This document shows positions 21,613 to 32,745 of a DNA stretch of 64,000 nt, piece after piece. The stretch is from the NCBI GenBank assembly GCA_029844215.1, contig CM056718.1, positions 84,742,764 through 84,806,763 of the forward strand. Reading direction: 5' to 3'. Source of the DNA: Przewalskia tangutica. Lineage: Eukaryota > Streptophyta > Magnoliopsida > Solanales > Solanaceae. Every line of letters starts with the position of its first letter. The first letter of the stretch is position 1. Position numbers and translations under genes: made by a program. The notes under the pieces are model-generated. The model did no database searches. It saw only the letters and a program-made list of their open reading frames with translations, and was not told where the DNA came from.

Positions 21613-22603
21613 ATTCACAAACCTATTTCTCACGTAAAACAACCCTTAATCCTTACTAAAATAGTCCATGAAAATAGTCTATATTCCAACAACAATGAGG
21701 TAAGATATGAAGTCTTTCTACACCTCGTTCCTTTGGGACATCGTTAGCAATTACCACGTCTTAACATGCACAAAAAGTGACTAATTTTTCATTATATCAC
21801 CCAAACGATCCGCAAAGCACACCAATATCCAGCGGTTTGGCGTGTCTTGGTGACCAACCAAAGCCCTTTCCATAATTCCTTATAATCCAATTCAAGTTTC
21901 AACACTTTTATATAAACCATAACAACTTGTAATAACAAGATTTCCTTGATCTAACATGCACTTAGTAGCGATAATAACAACAACGATGAATCGATATATA
22001 CGAAATTGTCCATTAAATCGGCTAACATGCAATTTGTCACGTCACTTTATTCTCCATTTTCTTAACACGTATGTTCATCTCTTAACTATAACAACATGTA
22101 ATTTCCAATTACTTTAAGAGGAAGAGGAATTCTTACCTTATTTTCTTAGCCAAAAGCAGTCCACTAGTCTCGGCACCTTCCTTTTGCACCACTTCTTGAG
22201 TTACACAACACACGTGTATCCTCTACAAGCTTGTAACTATCTTACTTTCTTGTTTTTCTTCCAACAAGTTCATCTCAAGGTAAAGGTTTCAGACATTCTT
22301 TTAGCCCAAAGCAGTGACACTTTAGTTAAAGAGCTTAATCATGGAAGAGAAACTTAATTTTGGTCTTCACTTTGGCCATGGTTTCGAGACTTGGAGCTTA
22401 CGGGAGGGAGAATAGGGGTTGGATGAAGATATTTGTGAGATCAAGTCTTGCAAGACTTGTGCATATAAGGTGTATGTAGCACAAGTGGAAGGGACCCACT
22501 TGTCCACTTGTCTTTACTATAATATATCAGCACAGACAATCTTTGCAATACATTAACATATATATAATTAGAGCTTTGTTACCTGAGTGGAGAGGACACG
22601 TGT
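21613..22603 (-). mobile_element. Older LTR (minus), part 1, interrupted by gag-only element 1
   Basis: Minus-orientation LTR DNA (caacatgtaatttccaatt near 22090, shared with other LTRs of the window). It has no start at its left edge, so it is truncated there or blends with the preceding LTR. It breaks at 22603 and resumes at 31495. No gene is seen. Confidence 0.55.
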
Positions 22604-25600
22604 TGTAACGCCCGAACCGGGCAGTTCAGTGCCTTACCGGGCACCTAGTGATACAACACGAGAAAACCAGCGGAAAATAAAACACGAGTCGTGAAACAAG
22701 AGATATAATAAATAAGCAGGCCAACCAAAGCAGTTGCCTTGGTATATACATAAAAACCCGAGCAGTTATCCTTTTTACAAACCACACTTGCAGCGATTAC
22801 TGACCTCAAGATTTACAACAACTATGGCCAGACGGGGCCGCCATACCACGAATGTACAAGAACCTCTGACTCGGGAAACATACCAAAGATAAGTCTCAGA
22901 AGGCGGAGCTTTCAACACTGAAATGAGATCCTAGGCGGGGATCCACGGTAGATGTACCTCTACTGCGGCGTGAGCAGCCGAAGGAGGTCGATCTGGCAAC
23001 AGTACCAAGTATGTGAAGCTGTAAAAATCGTAAATGAAATCATACTAGTCTATAAAGCGGAGACATGTATGATAACCAAACTCTGATTCATAACATAAAA
23101 GCGATCGTATCGAGTCGGGGACTCGCGCCTCAAAGTCACCACTCAAATATAACTAAGGGTCTCGCGCCCACGACATCCATCGTGTTCGCATTATGGCGCG
23201 TGCCCCGAATCTTGCGTCGGTGTAGGCGTGTCCATGATGCAACAATAATAACAAGGCGCGTGGCCACGTACCGGAATCTGCGCCGGTGTAGACATGCCCG
23301 TATAACCTCAATAATGATATCTTTGGGTGGTCGACCTGCGCGTAGCCACGTGTCCGGAATCTGCGTCGGTGTAGAACCGTCCATATTGCGGTAATAACCA
23401 TATATCGGGTAATCAACGACGCGTGGCGCGTGCCGAATCTGCGTCCGGTGTAGACATGTCCGTGTGATATCAACAACAAGACGATAATCAAAATGGAAAC
23501 ATACGTGGAATTCTCCGTCATGCCCGCGCGTCGATAAGTTCTCGACAAGTCAGCCGGCCTCTATCGAGGCAGCGGTAACACGAAATACCACTTGCATGCA
23601 ACAAAGGCTATCATCACAAGCGTAGGCAAGTTTCACAACAACAAGCATAGCGAGTTTCACAACAACAAGCATAGGCAAGTTTCACAACACAAAGTACTTT
23701 CATTTTATGCCAAAGTCGGGTTTTTAACCCCAGTACTACATCGTTAAGTTCTTTTAAAAGAGATCCATTACTTTTATAAAAGTCACGATACGTAGTATTA
23801 GAATGACCAACCCGTTCCCTTTTCAAAATCAAGTAACAACATTCTTTTCCTAAGTTCGGTTTGCCTAGTTTGATTACTCGAAACCTCATTTTCAAATGGT
23901 TTCATAGTTCCCAAACTTAATCAACGATTCCTTTTAGAACAATTGAGTAATATATGTCTCAGCGTGAGTAGGCTATTCTTGTTTACAACATTCTTATTAC
24001 AATGACCGTGATCTAGAAAATGTATATCATTTTGTCTCTTCTTAGTTTCTATGCGGATGGAGGTTTCTCTTGGTTTTAATACAATTCATCATTATTGATA
24101 CATTTTCCTTTATTAGCATTTGCGGTGGTGCAGTCGATACATTCCGATTTCCGAAATCGGTAAAACATTATCCCTTTAAATAAAACCAAGTACTCATTAC
24201 TCACGAATGAGGTTTCACAAACATTCACATTAAAACAAATAAGTTAAGTCTCTTATCTTATAAGATCAAGTCTCTTAACTTCTAACATCGATAAACCATT
24301 TTCTTTACCTCTCTTAAGACATTATACCTAACTCCCAAAAAGCTAGTATAACTCTTTTTAAAACCATTTAAAAGCAAGTGTTACTCTCATTCCAAAGCGA
24401 TTTATAAATCTTTTGAAATACATCAAGTTCTTTATTATAACTAGCGATTATAATTCACATCGATTACCTTTAAAAACCACAAAGTATTTTCTTACCTTCA
24501 TAAAGTTTATAACGACTTCCCATAAAGCGTTATAACACTTTATGTTTTAAACAATCAAACCACGATTAACACGTATGCGTCTCCGTACTACATAGTTCAC
24601 ACATATCATGCTAGAAGAGATAGGAAGAGGTTCACATACCTCGCGGCGATTTATCGACAAAAGCAAAATGCTCCAGTACTACAACGCACTAGCCCTTTCC
24701 ACTCGCCGGTAGAATACGCTACTCTTAGTACTTTCACTATAAAGGTCCTGGCGTCTATTAACCCCAAAACACAAGTTTCTAACTTTCTACAGAAAATTAG
24801 CGACCTCCCCGCATGGCGTAAATCTCCTCTCTATCGGTAGGCTGCAAGCCAACCGGGGTTTACGTCTAGCAGGGCGCGTACAATTCTACCACACGATGCA
24901 AGTCTCATGTCTGATCTATGTAATTCTGATTGATTCGGATTCTGTATTCTTGGGCTTAAGTCAAAGACATTGCCAACTAACTACGTTGATCTTATATATA
25001 GTATCTTCAACTATATAATCAACAACATGTAATTTCCAATCACAATAGAAGGACAATAGTGTTTACCTCGATAAGCCCAAAATTATCCAAGTAAAAAGTC
25101 GATCTGAGCAGCGCTTAGCTCACACTCAGAGTGCTCGAACAACCGCCAGAAGTTCTAACCAACCTGCTCCAAAACTTGACCAACAATGAAGATTTTCCTT
25201 AGGGTTTCGGTTTGAGACTAAAAAGGACAAAAGGTAGTATTTAGTACTCTACGCAAAGAGGTAACTTTTGGAATACTACAAGGTATAAGGCTAAGGTATT
25301 TTGGGCATTATAACAATACTAGGAGAGTATTTCTATACCTGACAAGGGGTATTATCACAGTAACTAGGCTAGGGGTACCCACGGCTGGCACCATGAGGAG
25401 GGGAGACCTGCGGCCAAGGCCACTAGGAGGAGGAGGAGGCTTGGGGCGAGAGCCACGAGAGGAGGAGGAGGATTTCAAGACTTGGAAACATTTGTGGATG
25501 AATGAAGTCTTCCCAAAGGGGGGGGGGGGGGATTTATAGCAAAACCAAAGGCCAACCAGCGGCGAGATCAAGCCATGTGCAAGGCAAGTGTAAGGCGAAG

Positions 25601-25958
25601 ATCAAGCCAAGTGCACCCACAAAACACTCGCAAAACACTCCACAAAACAAGCCACAAAACAAGGCACAAAGAGGCCGATCGGCGAGGCCAGCGAGGCTCT
25701 TGGGCGCCCAAATCGTCAAGCCAATCCATTTGCTTCGATGTGAGGTGACATGTCACCCTCGTTAATCAAAATGTTCGTCACCGGAAAAATCCGCCAAAAA
25801 TTATAAATGACCTAGCGGAATTTTCTCTGAAAGCGTGGAAGCGTTTAGTCGAAAAAGCGACTACATTCGCACTTGTGCCCAAATTCGATCCTTTGCCTAA
25901 CTTAAGGCTCAAATTTTCTACGTCGTCATACGTACATACTGGAAATACGGGTATAACA
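22604..25958 (-). repeat. 3' LTR of element 1
   Basis: Starts tgtaacgcccgaaccgggc and ends ggaaatacgggtataaca. Contents: a 76-base GC-rich repeat x4 (about 23190-23470), a 24-base repeat x3 (23620-23690), a long A/T-rich middle, and a promoter-like TATA (atttata, 25532-25538) beside a run of 14 G (25518-25531). Open frames inside it are not genes. Confidence 0.85.
25532..25538 (-). promoter_or_regulatory. LTR TATA box, element 1 3' LTR
   Basis: TATAAAT on the minus strand, immediately followed downstream by the poly-C run. The same box occurs at 31054-31061, 41871-41878, 47243-47250, 60069-60076 and, on the plus strand, 49470-49477. Confidence 0.6.
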
Positions 25959-28081
25959 TTCTCCCCTCGCCGAAACATTAGTCCGAATGTTCCTTCTCAG
26001 TCTCAACCAAACATGCGCTAGTATAGCGCTTCCTTGCTATCTGCGAAAGCGATCATGCCACGCTGGCCATAAAAATAACAAGCGCGCAATACTTAAACCC
26101 AGTCAATGAAACACCTCTAATCATCACAAAAACCCCTTACGAGGTCTAAAATATACACCGCCGCTTTCATTTCACAAAAGCGATCTCGCGTTCACTTCTC
26201 ACTATCTCGTCGTACCATACCGAACACTCGAGCTCTTTCTAATATCCGTACCACACGCCGTCAGCGTTTACGTTTCCAACCCTTGGAGTTACTACCTCGA
26301 ACTTGGTCATCTTACTACCCTCGATTTCCTCTAAGGCCATTCGGCCTTGCGAACCGATTACGGTCGAGCGTATCCACGAACTCATCGATGGTCATCTAAA
26401 CTTGGGCCTAGCACCCTCGTGACCACTGCCACGCTGGCGGGACCACCCCGGTGACCGCCGCCGAAGCGGGGCGGGTTGGCCCGCAACATGGCTGACAACC
26501 CGACCAGCGTGGCGCTGACTTCCGCTCGCCGACACGGAACACGTCATGGAAGCTACCACTTCCGTCTCACTAACAGATTTTTAAATCACACTATAGCACA
26601 AAGCTATCCGAACATAACACTTAACACATCATTAACATCAATACATACAAGTATCTACGGGTTAAGGATATACGAAACTAGGCGGTTCGAGGCCGCTAAA
26701 GCGGAACTTCCACCGCGACCTCTGGTGGCCCGCATGCTCTAGTAGTCTGTCTTTGTCTACCAGCGCTACCACAGTCGGACGATCTCGTCATATGGCCTGT
26801 TGGCCGCAAATGTAACAAGCTCCTTGGTACTACGACACTCCCGAAATGCGGTCTACCCATCGACCACACCGAGGTAGGGGTATTGCATCCCAACACCCTA
26901 CTCGCGAACATCTGAAACACAGGAGCCACGACTGCTCACTGAATATCCCGAGGTCGAAAGGCTGCGGAGGACCACTCTGCAATGGCGGAGTACATAACTA
27001 GTCTGCTGAGGCGGTCCGCCTCGAAAGTCGCCAAAATATCCGGCCGTCTTGGCATAACCTGTGGCGGTCCGCGTCGATCTGCGCTCGCCGCCCGGTCGTG
27101 AGCACGAATGCGGGCAATGTCGTGCGGTGAAGAGAAACACCGAACAACTCTCTGCTAGGTGTCATCGAGCCGGTGGCGTGGCGATGCACCCTATCTTCCG
27201 TATCTGCAACTAGTGCGGGGGCATGCTCGAGCAAGAATCGAACTCGACATTGTACTCCACGACGGTCGCCTCTGTCTCGATAACAAAATTTGTCGGCGTG
27301 CCCTCGCCATCTGCGGAGGCAAGAAGTGCGTGAAAAAGCCCGAAAACTCATCCCATACCGTTGGAAGTGCGTACTCTCCGGGAAAGCTCGCGAATCAAAC
27401 CAATCATTGCGGTATCACGCGGCCGATCTGCGAAGGTCGCTGACTCGGTCTCTGAAGCCTTGATCACCGCGTGATCCTCGCATGGCGGCGGATGAACTCC
27501 TGCGGATCATCCTCGAGCCTCGACCCGTAAAACTCTGGCGGGCTCTGACTCGGAAAGTCCGTAGCCTCAACTATCTGCTCTCGGGTGCACGCGGTCTTTG
27601 GCCAGGCTGGCCGCGTCCGGCTGTCGCCATGCTCAGCCTGACCACGGCGATAAGCCCGGGCCATCTCGCGTGACCCGTCTCCTGCTCGGTGTGGGGTGGA
27701 GGCTCGGTCTTGTAGTCTCGTCGACCACGGCTGCGACTCTAAACCTCTTTGGTCTTTGGCGTCGCGAAACTTCGCCCGTCGGCTGTCTCAGTCTTGGCCA
27801 GGGCTGCGCCTCGTACTCCTCTGTATCTCACTGCGGCTCCTCCGTTGCCTTGCCCACTGGGCGGGTCGCGCTGCGGAGGCATAGCGGTAGCGAAGGAATC
27901 GTCGGAGGATCGACTCATAACTTCGGCTACAGGCACGATCTCGGAATGAGAAGAATGAAACCAATCCTAAATGTCCTATAGCCTCACGATTATAGATGTG
28001 GTGCCGCGACACGCCGATAATCGAACTCTACTAGACACGATGCGTAGACACTTTCAGAGGACTAAGCGCTCGATACCACTT
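25959..28081 (-). pseudogene. Element 1 internal region: decayed Ty3/gypsy Gag, no pol
   Basis: Reading minus from the PBS (28068-28078), Gag starts within the first few hundred bases. Readable pieces are PPEFYGS followed by DDPQEFI (27510-27570), a central stretch (26998-27351), and a zinc knuckle beginning CYICG near 26800-26830, disrupted after the fourth residue. Gag forms the virus-like particle. From 26690 to 25975 only non-coding sequence remains, then the polypurine tract beside the 3' LTR. Frameshifts are frequent in this GC-rich part; the plus-strand frames at 27482-27981 are antisense to Gag. Confidence 0.7.
28068..28078 (-). promoter_or_regulatory. Primer-binding site of element 1 (degenerate)
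   Basis: gctcgatacca, whose complement is TGGTATCGAGC. It equals the initiator-Met primer site except that CAG is reduced to CG. The identical defect is present in elements 2 and 3 and the older element, which makes recurrent read error likelier than four mutations. Confidence 0.7.
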
Positions 28082-31000
28082 TGTAGCGCCCGAACCGGGC
28101 AGATTCTGGTGCCTTACCGGGCACCCTGGTGATCTGACACGAGAAAACAGCGGAAAATAAAACACGAGTCATGAAACAAGAGATATAATAAATAAGCAGG
28201 CCAGCAAGCGATTGCCTTGGTATATCATAAAAAGCGACGATTATCCTTTTTACAAACCACACGCAGCGGTACTCTGACCTCTAAGATTTACAACAACTAT
28301 GACGGGGCGGGGCCCGCCATACCACGAATGTACAGAACCTCTGACTCGAGAAGCATGCAAAGATAAGTCTCGAAGGAAGCGGAGCTTTCAACACGCTGAA
28401 ATGAGATCCTAGGCGGGGATCCACGGCCGATGTACCTCACTGCGGCGTGACGCGCACGAAGGAGGTCGATCTGTGCAGTACAGTATGTGGCTGTAAAAAT
28501 CTTGTAAATGAAATCATACTAGTCTATAAAAGCGGGAGACATGTATGATAACCAAACTTCTGATTCCTGACATAAAAGCGATCGTGTCAAGTCGGGACTC
28601 GCGCCTCAAAGTCACCACTCAAATATAACTAAGGGTCTCGCGCCCGCGACATCCATCGTGTTCGCGTTATGGCGCGTGCCCGGAATCTTGCATCGGTGTA
28701 GGCGTGTCCATGATGCAACAATAATAACAAGCGCGTGGCGCGTACCGGAATCTTTGCGTCGGTGTAGACATGCCCGTGTAACCTCAATAACAATATCTTT
28801 GGGTGGTCGACCTGCGCGTAGCCACGTGTCCCGGAATCTTGCGTCGGTGTAGACACGTCCATGTTGCGTAATAACCATATATCGGGTAATCAACGGCCGC
28901 GTGGCGCGTGCCGGAATCTTGCGTCGGTGTAGACATGTCCGTGTGATATCAACAACAAGACGGTAATCAAAATGGAAACATGCGTGGAATTCTCCATCAC
29001 GCCGTACGTCGATGAAGTTCTCACAAGTCAACCGGCCTCTATCGAGAGGCGGTAACACGAAATACCACACTTGTACAACAAAGGCTATCATCACGTAGGC
29101 AAGTTTCAACAACAAGCATAGGCAAGTTTCACAACAACAAGCATAGGCAAGTTTCACAACAACAAGCATAGGCAAGTTTCACAACAACAAGCATAGGCAA
29201 GTTTCACAACAACACAAAGTACTTTCATTTTATGCCAAAGTCAGGAGTTTTTAACCCCAGTACTACATACGTTAAGTTCTTTTAAAGAGATCCATTACTT
29301 TTATAAAGTCACCCGATACGTAGTATTAGAATGACCAACCACGTTCCCTTTTCAAAATCAAGTAACAACATTCTTTTCCTAAGTTCGGTTTGCCTAGTTT
29401 GATTACTCAAACTTCATTTTCAAATGGTTTCATAGTTCCCAAACTTAATCACTTGATTCCTTTTAGAACAATTGAGTAATATATGTCTCACGTGAGTAGG
29501 CTATTCTTGTTTACAACATTCTTATTACGACCATGATCTAGAAAATGTATATCATTTTGTCTCTTCTTAGTTTATGCGGATGGAGGTTTCTCGGTTTTAA
29601 TACAATTCATCATTATTCAATACATTTTCCTTTATTAACGCTGCGGTGGTGCAGCCGATACACGTTCGATTTCAAATCAGTAAAACATTATCCCTTTAAA
29701 TAAAACCAAGTACTCATTACTCACGAATGAGGTTTCACACAAACATTCACATTAAAACAAATAAGTTAAGTCTCTTATCTTATAAGATCAAGTCTCTTAA
29801 CTTCTAACATCAGTAAACCATTTTCTTTACCTCTCTTAAGACATTATACCTAACTCCCCAAAAAGCTAGTATAACTCTTTTTAAAACCATTTAAAAGCAA
29901 GTGTTACTCTCATTCCAAAGCGATTTATAAATCTTTTGAAATACATCAAGTTCTTTATTATAACTAGCGCTTATAATTCACATCGATTACCTTTAAAAAC
30001 CACAAAGTATTTTCTTACGCCAAAGTATTTGTTATAACAACTTCCCATAAAGCGTTATAACACTTTATGTTTTAAGAACAATCAAACCACGATTAACACG
30101 TATGCGTCTACCGTACTACATAGTTCACACATATCATGCTAGAAGAGATAGGAAGAGGTTCACATACCTCGCGACGATTTATCGACAAAAGCAAAATGCT
30201 CCAAGTACTCTGACGCACTTGCTAGCCACTTTCCTCGCCATAAGTAGAATACGCTACTCTTAGTACTTTCACTATAAAGGTCCTGGCGTCTATTAACCCC
30301 AAAACACAAGTTTCTAACGTTCTAGAGAAAATTCGCGGCACCCACACCCAGCGTAAATCTCCTCTCTATCGAGGCTACGAAGCAACGAGGGGGTTTTACG
30401 TCTAACGGACGGCGTACAATTCTACCACCACGATACAAGTCTCATGTCTGATACTATGTAATTCTGATTGATTGATTCTGTATTCTTGGGCTTAAGTCAA
30501 AAGACATTGCCAACTAACTACGTTGATCTATATATAGTATACTTCAACTATATAATCAACAACATGTAATTTCCAATCACAATAGAAGGATAGTGTTTAC
30601 CTCGATAAGCCCAAAATTATCCAAGTAAAAGTCGATCTGAGCAACGCTTAGCTCACTACTCAGAGTGCTCGACAACCCTTAGAAGTTCTAACTTCTACTC
30701 CAAAACTTGACCAACAATGAAGATTTTCCTTAGGGTTTCGGTTTGAGACTAAAAAGGACAAAGGTAGTATTTAGTACTCTACGCAAGAGGTAACTTTTGG
30801 AATACTACAAGGTATAAGGCTAAGGTATTTTGGGCATTATAACAATACTAGGAGAGTATTTCTATACCACTGACAAGGGGTATTATCACAGTAACTAGGC
30901 TAGGGGTACCCAGGCTGGACACAAGGGGAGGGGAGACCTCTCGCCAAAGGCACTAGGGGAGGAGGAGGAGGGCGAGGCGAGAGCCACGAGAGGAGGAGGG

Positions 31001-31494
31001 ATTTCAAGACTTGGAAACATTTGTGGATGAATGAAGTCTTCACAAAGGGGGGGTATTTATAGCAAAACCAAAGGCCAACCAACGGCCAAGATCAAGCCAT
31101 GTGCAAGGCAAGTGTAAGGCCAAGATCAAGCCAAGTGCACCCACAAAACACTCCACAAAACACTCCACAAAACAAGCCACAAAACAAGGCACAAAAGAGG
31201 AGCCAATCGGCGAGGCCAACGAGGCTCTTGGGCGCCCAAATCGTCGAGCCAATCCATTTGCTTCCGATGTGAGGTGACACATGTCACCCTCCCGTTGATC
31301 CAAAATGTTCGTCACGGAAAAATCCGCAAAATTATAAATGACCTGGCGGAATTTTCTCTCTGAAAATGGAAACGTTTCGTCGAAAAACGACTCTATTCGG
31401 CACTTGTGCCCAAATTCGGTCCTTTGCCTAACTTAAGGCTCAAATTTTCTACGTACGTCCTTACGTACATACTCTGGAAATACGGGGTATAACA
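28082..31494 (-). repeat. 5' LTR of element 1
   Basis: Collinear with 22604-25958. The 76-base repeat occurs x4 (about 28650-28950). The 24-base repeat has five units here (29090-29210) against three in the partner LTR. TATA (tatttata) is at 31054-31061 next to a run of 7 G. The right end ggggtataaca is followed by catgt. Confidence 0.85.
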
Positions 31495-31821
31495 CATGTC
31501 ACCCTCTTATTCTCCCATAATTCTCTTCAAAAAAATAATCCAACACTTAGCCAAAATCTTATAATTTTCGATGGACACCCCCGCCCCCCCAAATTGTGAA
31601 ATTTTCAATTGGCTCATATTCTTAATCCTAAGATTTAATAACACAATCCTAAGTCCATAACTCCATTTGGAAAGAATTCAACCACTAATATAATTTCCGT
31701 CGTCATATTTTTGTCTCAAAATTTTCCATATATAAATGTAAATATACTTTCTTCCAACCGTCCGATCTTAGTTCCTTACATACGTTCTCACTTATCTGCC
31801 CTGAAACTACGGGGTGTAACA
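31495..31821 (-). mobile_element. Older LTR (minus), part 2
   Basis: Continues 21613-22603 after the nested element. It ends ctacggggtgtaaca at 31821, equivalent to the LTR ends of elements 1-3. Confidence 0.65.
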
Positions 31822-32502
31822 TTCTTCCCCCCTTAGAAACATTCGTCCACGTGTGGTTTATACTCAAACCAAGGAATCATCACAACTAATATACTTCACA
31901 TATATCATGTACTTTAACTAAGATCACACATAAAATATTTCACTCGAAGACCTTGTATATCTAAGGTCTCAGCGATTATCAATATTCTAAGATTCTCAAA
32001 CATTTCATGTCCCGATATTACATCGTCTCTCCTGCACATGGGTAAGGTAGCTTCTCACAATCTCAACATCCTTTTGCCCTTCTTGCGTATTACGATGGGT
32101 ATAAATCGCTATACCTTCCAAACAATTACTAAAACTTAACAACTCATGATGCCCATAATCATTTGAGTAACACCCATATGGCCCTAATAAATATATGCGT
32201 ATAGATGTACATCATTATCAAACCAACTATACAACAATTTGACCAACCTGTATACAAGTCCATATATTCCCCTTCTGGGCCGCTGTCGCTTCTTTTGGAA
32301 CATAGCTGCAACCACAATAATACGTTATGGAGGGACTACCCTAACAACACGACTCCATCGCATGATCTTAGAGTAAGAAATAAAAATCAATCCTAAATGT
32401 ACTATATCCTCCTGTTTATGGGTGTGGTGCCTGACACGATATAACGAACTTCTACTGCATGCGGTCTTTAGACATTAGAGGACTAAGCGCTCGATACCAC
32501 TC
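31822..32502 (-). mobile_element. Reduced internal region of the older element (681 bases)
   Basis: Bounded by a polypurine tract (complement of ttcttccccccttag, 31822-31836) and a PBS of the same degenerate form (gctcgatacca, about 32490-32499). In between is only non-coding sequence, similar at both ends to the internal regions of elements 1-3. Gag is not recognisable. This is an internally deleted derivative that keeps just the replication signals. Confidence 0.65.
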
Positions 32503-32690
32503 TGTCACGCCCGACAAGCGGGCGTGGCGGTGCCCTACAGGCACCCTTATACCTACACACGACATATAACCAGCGGAAGCTTTAAGAAAGCGCATAATCT
32601 CCTAAAATAAAAATAGGCAAAGCCAAAGTGCCCTTTTCATAAATTGTCCAAGCGGACTACAACCGTACACCCGTATAGCACCTCGTAATT
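32503..32690 (-). mobile_element. 5' LTR remnant of the older element
   Basis: Starts tgtcacgcccgacaagcgg, with ggtgccctacaggcaccc, like the ends of the other minus-strand LTRs, then breaks off near 32690. Positions 32691-32745 are unassigned A/T-rich DNA. Confidence 0.6.
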
Positions 32691-32745
32691 TCGGTAATGA
32701 TTTGAGTACTTTATGAAGGAAATAGACCGAGTGTTTGGAAATTTT

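Larger units (their letters stand above)
22604..31494 (-). mobile_element. Gag-only LTR retrotransposon, element 1
   Basis: Complete non-autonomous element on the minus strand: 3' LTR 22604-25958, internal 25959-28081, 5' LTR 28082-31494. LTRs are TG...CA bounded and about 3.36 and 3.41 kb. Flanks are cgtgt (left) and catgt (right), a 5-base target duplication with one mismatch. The internal region has an initiator-Met PBS, a decayed Ty3/gypsy Gag and a polypurine tract, but no protease, RT, RNase H or integrase. It would need enzymes supplied by an autonomous relative. Confidence 0.85.

Noticed and set aside
23065..23548. Overlapping long frames on both strands in the GC-rich part of element 1 LTR
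   Set aside because: They are produced by the 76-base tandem repeat, which lacks stops in several frames. The same applies to 28612-29175 and 63190-63621.
25502..25765. Frames on both strands rich in Lys/Gln/Asn or Cys/Leu
   Set aside because: They come from acaaaacactc-type simple repeats just downstream of the LTR TATA. They recur in every LTR without coding constraint.
27482..27981. Several plus-strand frames of 60-127 codons
   Set aside because: They are antisense to the Gag region, which reads on the minus strand with recognisable PPEFYGS and DDPQEFI blocks.
28068..28078. Ty1/copia assignment from the initiator-Met primer site
   Set aside because: The Gag pieces (VREYNVEFDSLAR, FYGS) and very long LTRs fit Ty3/gypsy. 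Plant gypsy elements also use this primer.
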